Below the pieces are notes generated by a model, which worked only from the letters and a program-made list of their open reading frames with translations, ran no database searches and was not told the DNA's origin. Of a stretch of 64,000 nt of DNA, positions 18,156 to 26,630 are shown piece by piece (the stretch's first letter is position 1; the number at the start of each line of letters is the position of its first letter). The stretch comes from Roseovarius azorensis (GTDB lineage Bacteria; Pseudomonadota; Alphaproteobacteria; Rhodobacterales; Rhodobacteraceae). The stretch lies in assembly GCF_900109455.1 (NCBI RefSeq), contig NZ_FOAG01000004.1, forward strand, positions 240,580 to 304,579, read 5' to 3'. The translations under genes were made by a program, and so were the position numbers.

Positions 18156-20161
18156 GCTTCAAGTCCCATGTTGCGACGGGCGTTTCGGGTTGCGGCGGTC
18201 AGAATGCGATCCGCGATGATGGCGATAAAGGCGACCGCCAGACCCGCCACGATGCCCTGCCCCGAATTTGCCTTGGTCAGCGCGATATAGACTTCCTGAC
18301 CCAGATCGCGGGTTCCGACCAGGGCGGTGATCACCAGCATCGACAGCGCCAGCATGATCGTCTGGTTGAGTCCCAGCAACAGTTCCGGAAACGCCATCGG
18401 CAGCCTGATCCGCCATAGCAGCTGACGCGGCGTGCAGCCCGACACCATGCCTGCCTCTATCAATTGCGGATCGACACTGCGGATGCCATGCGCGGCATAG
18501 CGCACGGCGGGCGCCATGGCATACAGCACCACCGCGATCATCGCCGAGAAATCGCCCACCCGGAACAGCATCACTACCGGGATCAGATAGACAAAACTGG
18601 GCAGGGTCTGCAGCGTGTCGATCAGCGAACCGATCACCCGGTTGGCCGTATCGTTCTGCCCCGCCAGTATTCCCATCGGCACGCCGATGACCGTGGCCAC
18701 CAGAACCGCCGTGCCGCACAGGTAGACCGTGATCATCGCCTTGTCCCACAGCCCGACCGCCACAATCAGCGCCGTGAGAACGCCCCCGAGAACCGCCAGC
18801 CCGATCCCCCCGACACGCCAGCCGATCAGCGTGACCAGCACGATGCCCCAGGCCCAGGGAATTCCTGTGAAGAAGCGTTTGATCGGCAAAAGCAGATAGT
18901 TGAGGAACGCCGTCTTGACCGCTTCGAAGGCATCAAAGAAATGCACGTTGATATAGCCCATCAGATCGGACCAGAACGTGCCGGTCGATATCGTAGCCGC
19001 TTCCGGAAACGACTGCACGCCGGGCAACCGCGTCGACATCAGAAAGGTCACCACCGTCACGATCAGAACGGTCGCGCTCCAAGGGTGCCGCTGAACGATG
19101 TTCAGATCGGGATCGACGGTGCGATCCTCGGCAACGCGGGTCGCAAAGGCCTGGCTCAGCCGGTCGAGCGCGATGGCCATGACCACGATCGCGACACCCG
19201 CCTCGATACCGCCCCCGATATCGAGACGACGCAGCGCGCTCAGCACGTCGAATCCCAGGCCGCCCGCCCCGATCATCGAGGCGATGATGACCATGTTGAG
19301 CGTCAGCATGATGACCTGGTTCACTCCCACCATCAGCGTCGGCATCGCCGTGGGAATGAGCACCTTCCACATCAGCTGACGCCTTGTGCAGCCAACCATC
19401 ACACCGACATCCCTGATTTCGCCGGGAACCCCCTTGAGCGCGATAATCGTGACACGCACCATCGGCGGCATGGCATAGATGATCGTCGCCACCAGCGCCG
19501 CCACAGGCCCGAAACCAAAGAGAAACAGGATGGGCACGAGGTAGGCAAAGACCGGCACCGTCTGCATGAGATCCAGAACCGGTCGGATCACCGCCTCGAA
19601 CGCGGGCACGCGAAATGCCAGAACCCCCAACAGCAGACCGCCGACGGATCCGATCGGCACGGCAATCAGGACCGAGGCCAGCGTGACCATGGCGCTGTCC
19701 CATTGTCCGAAAACCGCGAGATAGGCAAAACACCCGCCAACCAGCGCCGCCAGCTTCCAGTCGCGGACATAATGGCCCAGAGCGGTCACCATCACCACAA
19801 TGGCGATCCAACTCAGCGACGGTCCGATATCCACCGCCTGATTGCCAAGCCCGGCGGAAAAGCCGTCAATCAGCATGTTCCGCGCGAAATCATAAGGCAA
19901 CTCGATCACGGAAGCGATGAATCGTGTCAGATCCCGAAACGAAAACAGGCCGAAATGCGCCTCTTCCACCAGCCATTGCATGAAGGCACTTATCCGGCTT
20001 TCCACGGGCAACTGATAGGCGGCGGGATATTTGATGATCCAGCGGGCGTCGAACACCTTGTACAGATCCCACGAGTAGCGTGACAGCAGCCATGTGATTC
20101 CAAAAAGCGCGATCCAGAACGCACCCGCCCGGCCCGGCATCATCCGGCGCAGGCGGCTCAT
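18152..20161 (-). CDS. Double-length betaine-type ABC permease
   Basis: 669 residues, about twice a normal ProW permease. Two BPD_transp_1 modules are fused: the first with LDLMQTVPVFAYLVPILFLF and PGEIRDVGVMVGCTRRQLMW; the second with IDTLQTLPSFVYLIPVVMLF and DPQLIEAGMVSGCTPRQLLW. Each has its own EAA-like loop and set of helices, so a single chain would replace the usual homodimer. Gene overlaps by ATGA with the ATPase gene upstream and the kinase gene downstream. Tandem fused permeases are known in choline/betaine transporters of alphaproteobacteria (ChoW-like). The two halves differ clearly, so the fusion is old. Confidence 0.88.
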   Translation of the reverse strand: MSRLRRMMPGRAGAFWIALFGITWLLSRYSWDLYKVFDARWIIKYPAAYQLPVESRISAFMQWLVEEAHFGLFSFRDLTRFIASVIELPYDFARNMLIDGFSAGLGNQAVDIGPSLSWIAIVVMVTALGHYVRDWKLAALVGGCFAYLAVFGQWDSAMVTLASVLIAVPIGSVGGLLLGVLAFRVPAFEAVIRPVLDLMQTVPVFAYLVPILFLFGFGPVAALVATIIYAMPPMVRVTIIALKGVPGEIRDVGVMVGCTRRQLMWKVLIPTAMPTLMVGVNQVIMLTLNMVIIASMIGAGGLGFDVLSALRRLDIGGGIEAGVAIVVMAIALDRLSQAFATRVAEDRTVDPDLNIVQRHPWSATVLIVTVVTFLMSTRLPGVQSFPEAATISTGTFWSDLMGYINVHFFDAFEAVKTAFLNYLLLPIKRFFTGIPWAWGIVLVTLIGWRVGGIGLAVLGGVLTALIVAVGLWDKAMITVYLCGTAVLVATVIGVPMGILAGQNDTANRVIGSLIDTLQTLPSFVYLIPVVMLFRVGDFSAMIAVVLYAMAPAVRYAAHGIRSVDPQLIEAGMVSGCTPRQLLWRIRLPMAFPELLLGLNQTIMLALSMLVITALVGTRDLGQEVYIALTKANSGQGIVAGLAVAFIAIIADRILTAATRNARRNMGLEA

Positions 20162-21189
20162 CGCGCCGCCTTTCGTCCGATCAGAACGTCGATGACCGCC
20201 TGCCGCCCGACAAAGCCGACAACCTCGCCCGCCTCGCTCAGAACGCGATAGGGCAGATCGCTGGCTTCGATCCGCTCGGCCACGCTCTCGATCCGTTCCG
20301 TCACCGGCAGATCTCCGGCAGTATCGCCGCTTGGGGCGCCCGGCGTCATGACGCTGCGCAGCGACAGCACCTTGGCGCGCGGGATGTGGCGGGTGAATTC
20401 CTCGACATAGGCGGTCGCGGGACTGAGGATCAGTTCTTCGGGCGTGGCTACCTGCACAATGGCGCCGTCCTTCATCACCGCGATCCGGTCAGCCAGCCGA
20501 ATGGCCTCGTCAAAATCATGGGTAATGAAGACGATCGTCTTTTGCAGCAATCCCTGCAGCCGCAGGAATTCGTCCTGCATCTCGCGGCGGATCAGCGGAT
20601 CAAGAGCCGAAAACGGCTCGTCGAGAAACCACAGGTCAGGCTCCACCGCCAGCGACCGGGCAATGCCGACACGCTGCTGCTGCCCACCAGAGAGCTGACG
20701 GGGGAAATGCGCCTCACGCCCCTTGAGGCCAACAAGTTCGATCACCTCGCGCGCCCGCGCCTCGCGTTCCGCGCGCGGCACCCCCTGAACTTCCAGCGGA
20801 AACGCGGCGTTCTGCAACACCGTCAGATGGGGCAACAGCGCGAAATGCTGAAACACCATTCCCATCTTCCTGCGGCGTATCTCGATCATTTCCCTGTCTG
20901 TCATAGACAACAGATTACGGCCCTCGAACAGGATCTCGCCGCCGGTCGGCTCGATCAGCCTCGACAGGCACCGCACCAGCGTCGACTTGCCCGATCCTGA
21001 CAGGCCCATGATGACGAATATCTCGCCCTGCCGGATCCGCACATTCACCGCACGCACGGCCCCGATCAGCCCATGGGCTGCAAGGTCCTCGGCGGTCAAC
21101 CGGCTGCCATGGCTCTTGTAGAGATCGTCCGCACGCGCCCCGTAAATTTTCCAGACATCCCGACAATCCAGCAGAATTGGTTTTTCCAT
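20158..21189 (-). CDS. Betaine/choline-type ABC transporter ATP-binding protein
   Basis: 343 residues from the ATG at 21189 (GAGGAAGAC upstream; the open frame continues to 21285 without a better site). Walker A GLSGSGKST, Q-loop FQHFALLPHLTVLQNAAF, signature LSGGQQQRVGIARSLA, Walker B LWFLDEPFSALDP, switch VFITHDFDEAIRLAD. A C-terminal extension of about 100 residues includes a CBS-like half (LPYRVLSEAGEVVGFVGRQAVIDVL). Couples ATP hydrolysis to the fused permease it overlaps by ATGA. Confidence 0.9.
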   Translation of the reverse strand: MEKPILLDCRDVWKIYGARADDLYKSHGSRLTAEDLAAHGLIGAVRAVNVRIRQGEIFVIMGLSGSGKSTLVRCLSRLIEPTGGEILFEGRNLLSMTDREMIEIRRRKMGMVFQHFALLPHLTVLQNAAFPLEVQGVPRAEREARAREVIELVGLKGREAHFPRQLSGGQQQRVGIARSLAVEPDLWFLDEPFSALDPLIRREMQDEFLRLQGLLQKTIVFITHDFDEAIRLADRIAVMKDGAIVQVATPEELILSPATAYVEEFTRHIPRAKVLSLRSVMTPGAPSGDTAGDLPVTERIESVAERIEASDLPYRVLSEAGEVVGFVGRQAVIDVLIGRKAAR

Positions 21190-21297
21190 GTCTTCCTCGG
21201 ACGCGGCGGCGTCTGATCTGCGAACGGTATTATTTATCGATGCCGCGGCAATGCGGCAGAAACAACCGTCACCCGCCGCCCCCAACCCGCCGATCGG

Positions 21298-22242
21298 TCA
21301 CTTGGCGATCCACGCGGACCACGTGTCCTTGTTCTCCGCCAGCCAGGCGTCGCTGACCTCGTCCACGGATTTGCCGTTCAGATCAACATCGGCAACCATT
21401 GCGCCCATGTCCTCGTTGCTGATCGTGAAGGCCTTGATCGCCTTTGCGGCGCCGGGCCACTTGTCCGCCACGCCGGACCAGGCCACCTTCCAGATCGGCC
21501 CGGTAGGCTTGCCGCAGTCATAGGCCATCGCGGGGTTGATGCCGACGGACGGATCCGCATAGCACTCCGGCGTATAGGGCGGAAATTCCACGAAACGGCC
21601 CTCATATTTCGTCGGCGCCCAATGCGGCGCATAGACCCAGAGCACGATCGGTGCCTGACGCTGATAGGCGCTTTCCAACTCGGCAAACAGCGCGGCATCG
21701 GTTCCGGCATGTACCACTTCAAAATCCATGCCCAGCGCCTCGACGCGCTCTTCATCAAACCCGCCCCACGTCACCGGCCCGCCAAGGTAGCGGCCCAGCG
21801 GCGCGGTTTCCGGTGTTGCGAATTCGCGCGCGCAGGCGTTCAGCGCCTGCCAGTCCGGCAGTCCGGGGCAGACCTCTTCCATATAGGCGGGATACCACCA
21901 TTCCTCGATGGCGTTCATGCCCGTTTCGCCCATATTGACGACATTGCCGGTGCCGGTCGCCTCATCCATCGCCTCGCGGCCCGTGGTCTCCCAGATTTCC
22001 ATCGCCACATGCAGGTCTCCGCTCTTCAGCCCCGCGAACTGGGCGATATAATCGGCCTGCACGTATTCGACATTGTAACCGGCGCTGGCCAGCACCTTGC
22101 CCATGATGGTCGTGGTCAGCAATTGCCCCGTCCAGTCATGCATGGTCAGCTTGATCGGCTCCTGCGACTCTGCCTCGGCAAGCGCCGCTCCGGTCAGCCC
22201 CAGCCCGATGACAGCCGCCGCCGTAAAAGTTGTGAAACGCAT
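21298..22242 (-). CDS. Betaine/choline-type ABC substrate-binding protein
   Basis: 314 residues with a signal peptide (MRFTTFTAAAVIGLGLTGAA). Member of the OpuAC/ProX family: LTMHDWTGQLLTTTIMGKVL, Trp/Tyr-rich pocket segments (AIEEWWYPAYMEE, VLWVYAPHWAP), and CGKPTGPIWKVAWSG. It shares the ending AENKDTWSAWI with the other binding protein's QNKDTWMGWV, so the two are distant paralogues. First gene of the minus-strand operon 22242-14818. Its promoter must lie in the 200-bp gap shared with the divergent DeoR gene. Confidence 0.88.
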   Translation of the reverse strand: MRFTTFTAAAVIGLGLTGAALAEAESQEPIKLTMHDWTGQLLTTTIMGKVLASAGYNVEYVQADYIAQFAGLKSGDLHVAMEIWETTGREAMDEATGTGNVVNMGETGMNAIEEWWYPAYMEEVCPGLPDWQALNACAREFATPETAPLGRYLGGPVTWGGFDEERVEALGMDFEVVHAGTDAALFAELESAYQRQAPIVLWVYAPHWAPTKYEGRFVEFPPYTPECYADPSVGINPAMAYDCGKPTGPIWKVAWSGVADKWPGAAKAIKAFTISNEDMGAMVADVDLNGKSVDEVSDAWLAENKDTWSAWIAK

Positions 22243-22444
22243 TTCTCAAACCCCCCTGTAGTTTTTGTCGCAATTGCTAACCTTTTTGGACGGACGCTCG
22301 ATTCGCACGCTCGCAGCCTCAAATTTTGAACAGCTTGCTACACTTTGCAACATTGAACTTTGATTTTCGGGGTTTGAATGTGGACCTTCGCCTGATTTTG
22401 TGGCCTTCTCCTGATAAATCCAGTGATTACATGTGGAATCGCAC
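22243..22444. promoter_or_regulatory. Divergent intergenic region of the second betaine operon
   Basis: AT-rich compared with its flanks, this gap separates the binding-protein gene (minus) from the DeoR gene (plus) and should hold both promoters. The hexamer TTTGAA occurs three times if one counts TTTTGAAC, TTGAAC and TTTGAATG near 22321-22381, a possible DeoR operator cluster. No clear palindrome stands out. Confidence 0.35.
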
Positions 22445-23251
22445 ATGCCCGATGACATGACCGCACCTGCGCCCGATACCAGATCTCACCCGTCATCTCA
22501 CCGCGGGGCCGAAATCCTCGAACTGGTCACGCGGGCTGGCGGCAGTATGCGTATCCATTCCATTGCCGAAGCACTCGACGTGTCCGAGGAAACCGTGCGT
22601 CGCAATGTCCGCCGCCTGTCCGACGAGGGGCTGGTGCGCAAGGTGCATGGTGGGGTGCTGCTGCAATACGGATCGACCGAACTCAGCTTCGCACAGCGGA
22701 TGGGTGAAAACCCGCTGCCCAAACAACGGATTGCAGCCCATGTCGCAGGGTTGGTCCGCAACGGCAGCTCTCTGTTTCTCGACATCGGCTCGACCACCGC
22801 CTACATCGCGGAGGCGCTGAAAAGCCATCAGGAACTGCTGGTCGTCACCAACTCGGTGGCCGTGGCGCATACCCTCGCGGCCCGTAACAACAACCGCGTC
22901 TTCATGCCGGGCGGCGAACTGCGCAGCCATGATGGCGGCATCTTCGGGGCGCAGGTGCTGGAATTCGTCCGGGATTTCCGCACGGATTTCGCCGTGCTGT
23001 CGGCTGCGGCCATAAACGCGCGGCACGGGTTCATGCTTTTTGACCTCGAAGAGGCACGCTACTCGCGCGCAATCATGGCCAATGCCACAACCCGGATCGT
23101 GGCGGCGGACACGTCCAAGTTCGGCCGCTCCGCCCCGATCGCGCTCGATGCCCCCTCGGCGGTCGACCTGCTGATCACGAACGCCCTGCCGCCCAAAGAT
23201 ATTCAGGATGCCGCCCGACTCTGGGGCACCGAAATCATCGTCGCCGATTAG
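22445..23251 (+). CDS. DeoR-family transcriptional regulator
   Basis: 268 residues from the ATG at 22445 (a GTG at 22433 is possible). N-terminal DeoR winged helix: ILELVTRAGGSMRIHSIAEAL, then VSEETVRRNVRRLSDEGLVRKVHGG. The effector half carries the sugar-phosphate-isomerase-like fold: FLDIGSTTAYIAEAL, LLVVTNSVAVAHTLA, VFMPGGELRSHDGG and a terminal ADTSKFGRSAP. DeoR proteins usually sense phosphorylated metabolites, which fits the adjacent kinase-like gene at 17268. It is divergent from the betaine-type operon and 16 bp upstream of the phosphatase gene. Confidence 0.9.
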   Translation: MPDDMTAPAPDTRSHPSSHRGAEILELVTRAGGSMRIHSIAEALDVSEETVRRNVRRLSDEGLVRKVHGGVLLQYGSTELSFAQRMGENPLPKQRIAAHVAGLVRNGSSLFLDIGSTTAYIAEALKSHQELLVVTNSVAVAHTLAARNNNRVFMPGGELRSHDGGIFGAQVLEFVRDFRTDFAVLSAAAINARHGFMLFDLEEARYSRAIMANATTRIVAADTSKFGRSAPIALDAPSAVDLLITNALPPKDIQDAARLWGTEIIVAD

Positions 23252-23267
23252 GCCGGAAACCCGCCCC

Positions 23268-24059
23268 ATGTCCCCTGCCCTCGATCTGCAGACCCGCCTC
23301 GATACCGCGCTCGACATCGCCGGGGCTGCGGGCGAGGTGGCCCTGCGCCATTTCAACGGCACCCTCAGCATCGCCAGCAAGGACGACGCCAGCCCCGTCA
23401 CCGTCGCGGATCAGGAGACCGAACAATATATCCGCCACCGCCTGCAGGCGCATTTCCCGCAGGACGGAATCTATGGCGAGGAATACGGCGCCAGCGGCCT
23501 TGATCGCGAAACCGTCTGGGTGATCGACCCGATAGACGGCACCCGGTCGTTCATCGCGGGGGTGCCGCTCTTTGGCCTGCTGATGGCCATGATGCGCGAT
23601 GACAAGGCGCAGATCGGCATCTGCCGCCTTCCGGCACTGGGCCAGGTCTATGCCGCCGCCAGGGGGCTCGGCGCGACCCTGAACGGCAGGCCCATTTCGG
23701 TATCAGGTCAAACCGATCTGAACCGGGCCATGCTGTTCATCAACGAGGGCGAAAAGATCCATACCGACCATCCGCATCTGTTCGACCGGCTGCTCGGTGC
23801 GGGCGCCCTGCGACGCCTGTCCTACGACTGCCAGCCGCATGCGCTGGTCGCGGCAGGTCAGGTGGATGCGGTGGTCGATTACGGCCTGAAACCCTATGAC
23901 TACCTGCCCATGATCCCGATCGTGCAAGAGGCAGGCGGCACCATCACCGACTGGAGCGGCGCGCCGCTGGACCTCACCTCTGACGGGCGCGTCGTCACCG
24001 CCGCTACCGCCGAACTGCACGCCGCCCTGCTGGATTTGCTCAGCCACGCGAGACCGTAA
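23268..24059 (+). CDS. Inositol-monophosphatase family phosphatase, HisN-like
   Basis: 263 residues from the ATG at 23268. Metal-binding motifs of the family: GEEYGA (the Glu), WVIDPIDGTRSFIAGVPLFG (Asp-x-Asp-Gly-Thr), and the C-terminal VDYGLKPYDYLPMIPIVQEA (Asp). The GTRSFIAG variant is the one seen in HisN-type histidinol-phosphate phosphatases; inositol, PAP or other phosphate monoesters are also possible. It follows the DeoR gene closely and probably shares its transcript. With a kinase-like gene across the divergent promoter it may act on a phosphorylated intermediate of that pathway; or it may serve histidine synthesis. Confidence 0.8.
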   Translation: MSPALDLQTRLDTALDIAGAAGEVALRHFNGTLSIASKDDASPVTVADQETEQYIRHRLQAHFPQDGIYGEEYGASGLDRETVWVIDPIDGTRSFIAGVPLFGLLMAMMRDDKAQIGICRLPALGQVYAAARGLGATLNGRPISVSGQTDLNRAMLFINEGEKIHTDHPHLFDRLLGAGALRRLSYDCQPHALVAAGQVDAVVDYGLKPYDYLPMIPIVQEAGGTITDWSGAPLDLTSDGRVVTAATAELHAALLDLLSHARP

Positions 24060-24068
24060 CCTGCACCT

Positions 24069-24356
24069 TCACCACCACTTGATCCGAACCGAGAGGCTGC
24101 GCTGCGCCCCTCGGGGCGGCTTGGAAAACAGCGCTTCTGACTCCAGCCGAGGTGTGACAGCGGAATCGGCAGCGCCCGCAATCTCAAAGGCCCGCGCGAT
24201 GGCCGGGGCCAGATAGCTGCGGCTCATATCGAACCGGCGCGCGGGCGGACAGCGGGCAGCGCGCCTGAATCAAACAGCGTCAGCGCCGCCACCAGCCAAC
24301 AGAGCGGCCAAGATGGCCGCCCCACAGATTGCCCGGTTCATTCTCATGGATTGCAT
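24069..24356 (-). pseudogene. Small secreted-protein gene with an in-frame TGA
   Basis: Fourteen bp after the TonB receptor stop, the minus strand has an ATG (24356, or 24347) that opens a typical signal peptide (MRMNRAICGAAILAALLAGG, ADA). The same frame meets a TGA at 24270-24272 and then stays open for about 65 codons to a TGA at 24069. The second part is protein-like (RFDMSRSYLAPAIARAFEIA, ending SLSVRIKWW). Read through, it would be a secreted protein of about 95 residues. I do not recognise it. A nonsense mutation is the simplest explanation; a sequencing error would also fit. The remaining bases of the 310-bp gap hold nothing else. Confidence 0.5.
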
Positions 24357-24369
24357 AAAACATCCGCGA

Positions 24370-26391
24370 TCAGAATGTCTTGGCCAGAGTGAACTTGAAA
24401 TTGCGACCCACCGCCGGTCGCGTGGCAAGATTGGGCGTGAACTGTTCGTCAAACAGATTATCTATGCCGACACGGAATTCGGTGTTCTCCCAGACCCCGT
24501 TGCCCCTTGGCGCCATGGTGGCGCGCAGGTTGTGCACCGTGTAGCCGGGATCACGAACTCCGTTGACGGTGATCGCATCGGCGCTCACCACTTCCCAGCT
24601 GACATCGTAGGTGTCGCTGAACCGCTTTCCAAGGGTCAGACGCAGATTGTCCGCCGCCTGATTGCGCCAGTCACTGACAACACCGCCCTGCGCCACCTCC
24701 TCGCCATCGGCAATCGTGGCGTTGAGGTCGATGTAGAACCCGTTTTCCATCGCATAGGAGGCCTCGATCTCGAATCCCTCGGTGCGAATCTCGTCCAGCG
24801 TTGCGCCGCCCGAAACGAACGAGGTCACGTCCCACAATTCGCTATCGAAATAGTTGACCTTGAGCGCGAGATTGTCGTTGGTCCGGATGACCCCCTGCCG
24901 ATCGACGGAAAAGCCAAGCTCATAGGTTCGGGATTTCTCGCTCAGGATGATGCGGGTCGGAAATTCAAGATCATCAATAATCGGCAACACTTCGGTATAG
25001 GCGGCGCTGCCAAACACGGCAAACCCATTACCAAAGGCATAGCGCACCGACAGCCCTCCCATCAGCGCGTCCTTGCTGAATCGCCCGTCATTGGGTGCGG
25101 TATTGCCCTGCACGGTCGAGGTCTCGTAGCGGAATGCGGGCGTCAGCGCCCACGCGTCACCAATGCCAATCTCGTCCACCGCAAAGACCGCCCAGCGCTC
25201 ATCCTCGCCCCCCGGCGCGGCAAAGGCATTGACGCGCTCACGGTTGATATATTCGAGGCCCGCCGTCAGATCATGACTGAGCGCACCCGTCTCGAAAAAC
25301 GACGTGTTCTTGAGTGCGATGGTCGTGGTTTCATAATCGTGATCGGCATCCAGCAGCGCCGAGCAGGGTGGAATACTGCCGGTCGGGCTGGCCGGACAAG
25401 AGACCGGCTCCTGATCTACGGTCTCATCCACATGCGAGTACTGCAGCGTCAGGTCGATGAGGTCATTCGCCGGGTTGTAGTTGTAACGCAGGATCGAAGT
25501 CTTGCTCTCGACGATGCGATCGACATTGCCGAAGAACAGAAAGTTGCCAAAACTGTCGAACGGCACATCGAACTGCGACGAGCGCGTCTCCTGATAGCTG
25601 GCCTCGACCGAATGCGCCTTGTCCTCGCCAAAGCGGTATTTGCCTTTTACCAGCCAGGACGGATCGTCGATCCGGTCGCGGCCCGGATTGATGATGTTGC
25701 CATCGCCATCCTTGGGGAAACCGAGATTGCGGTCCACATAGTTGAACAACAGACCGAAATCCTCGGTCGGCTGCCATACCCCGATGGTGGATGAAGTGAC
25801 GCCGTTGCCGTTCGTCTGGAATTCCAGCGTCTGGCGCAGGGCGAATCCGATCTCGCCTCCGGTCAGATCCTCGGGGTCGATGGTCTCTAACCGCACGACA
25901 CCGCCGACCACACCCGAGCCATATTCAAACGACCCAACCGTCCCGCGGATGACCTCTACCTCCTTGAAAAGAAATGGATCTGTGAAAAGCTGCGTGCCGA
26001 TGCGATATAGTTCCTCGGCACCGCGCGTGGCGCCATCGACTTGAATCAGCACCTTCTGATCGGTGCCGAACGTATCGTTCGACCCAAAGCCACGGATCGA
26101 GACGCCGGAGCCCTGCGCCGTGTCGCCGTTCACCAGCGCCACACTGGGCACGGTGACCAGAAGTTCGGCCGCGGTGCCCGCCTGGCGATCACGGATTTCC
26201 TCCTCGTCGATCACGGTCGTGGGCACCGCGGTCTGGGTCTGCACGTCCCGTTTGCTCTCCCCCAGCATGATGGTGCCCAGAAATCCCTCTTCTGCCGACA
26301 GATCCTGTGCCAGAACGGACGGGGCTTGCCCCAGTCCGATGCACAGGCAGGTCGTTGTCAGCAATGCATTGCGCTTGCGCGATGTCATCAT
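24370..26391 (-). CDS. TonB-dependent outer-membrane receptor, probably for heme
   Basis: 673 residues from the ATG at 26391 (GGGACA upstream), the usual receptor length. Signal peptide (LLTTTCLCIGLGQAPSVLAQ), a plug domain (TAVPTTVIDEEEIRDRQAGT, VSIRGFGSNDTFG, VEVIRGTVGSFEYGSGVVGG), then a beta barrel closing with NFKFTLAKTF, a terminal Phe as expected for outer-membrane insertion. It is divergent from hmuSTUV, and its plug resembles the hemoglobin/heme/lactoferrin receptor group. The FRAP and NPNL signature of classical heme receptors is not evident, so the ligand could be another iron carrier. Iron regulation is expected but no operator was identified. Confidence 0.85.
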   Translation of the reverse strand: MMTSRKRNALLTTTCLCIGLGQAPSVLAQDLSAEEGFLGTIMLGESKRDVQTQTAVPTTVIDEEEIRDRQAGTAAELLVTVPSVALVNGDTAQGSGVSIRGFGSNDTFGTDQKVLIQVDGATRGAEELYRIGTQLFTDPFLFKEVEVIRGTVGSFEYGSGVVGGVVRLETIDPEDLTGGEIGFALRQTLEFQTNGNGVTSSTIGVWQPTEDFGLLFNYVDRNLGFPKDGDGNIINPGRDRIDDPSWLVKGKYRFGEDKAHSVEASYQETRSSQFDVPFDSFGNFLFFGNVDRIVESKTSILRYNYNPANDLIDLTLQYSHVDETVDQEPVSCPASPTGSIPPCSALLDADHDYETTTIALKNTSFFETGALSHDLTAGLEYINRERVNAFAAPGGEDERWAVFAVDEIGIGDAWALTPAFRYETSTVQGNTAPNDGRFSKDALMGGLSVRYAFGNGFAVFGSAAYTEVLPIIDDLEFPTRIILSEKSRTYELGFSVDRQGVIRTNDNLALKVNYFDSELWDVTSFVSGGATLDEIRTEGFEIEASYAMENGFYIDLNATIADGEEVAQGGVVSDWRNQAADNLRLTLGKRFSDTYDVSWEVVSADAITVNGVRDPGYTVHNLRATMAPRGNGVWENTEFRVGIDNLFDEQFTPNLATRPAVGRNFKFTLAKTF

Positions 26392-26630
26392 GTGTCCCTT
26401 TCGTCTCACAGACATTGGCTGTCACACCGCTGTGCTTGCGAAGGGCTGGCACGGTTGTTTTTATTGAGTTTTAGTTGCTTGAGCGATCATGTCGCGATCA
26501 GTCTTGCATCCCTTATTATTTTATGAGTAAAAGAGTCAAGAATATGATTCACCCGGATGGATCACTTTTCAGCCACGTCAGCGCAGACCGCGCGATGCAG
26601 CCAGCCAATTCAGCACAGCATGAGGCAGGC
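26392..26630. promoter_or_regulatory. Divergent region between TonB receptor and hmuS
   Basis: About 240 bp, with an AT-rich core (26450-26545) suited to two promoters. Iron-responsive control is expected from the gene functions, but I cannot point to a convincing Irr, RirA or Fur site. The hmuS frame remains open leftward through this region to 26475, so the 5' boundary is uncertain. Confidence 0.35.

Noticed and set aside
18464..20083. 539-residue open frame antisense to the fused permease
   Set aside because: Composition is dominated by His, Arg, Asp and Gln with no motif; the opposite strand encodes a clear permease.
24270..24272. TGA read as selenocysteine in the small secreted protein
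   Set aside because: No selenoprotein-type motif or hairpin is evident around the codon, and it falls just after the signal peptide, so a nonsense mutation is simpler.
24313..25794. 493-residue open frame antisense to the TonB receptor
   Set aside because: It has no recognisable domain; the receptor reading has a signal peptide, plug motifs and terminal Phe.
26475..26630. Upstream extension of hmuS to 26475
   Set aside because: The extra residues do not resemble HmuS family N termini; a start at 26631 gives the usual length.
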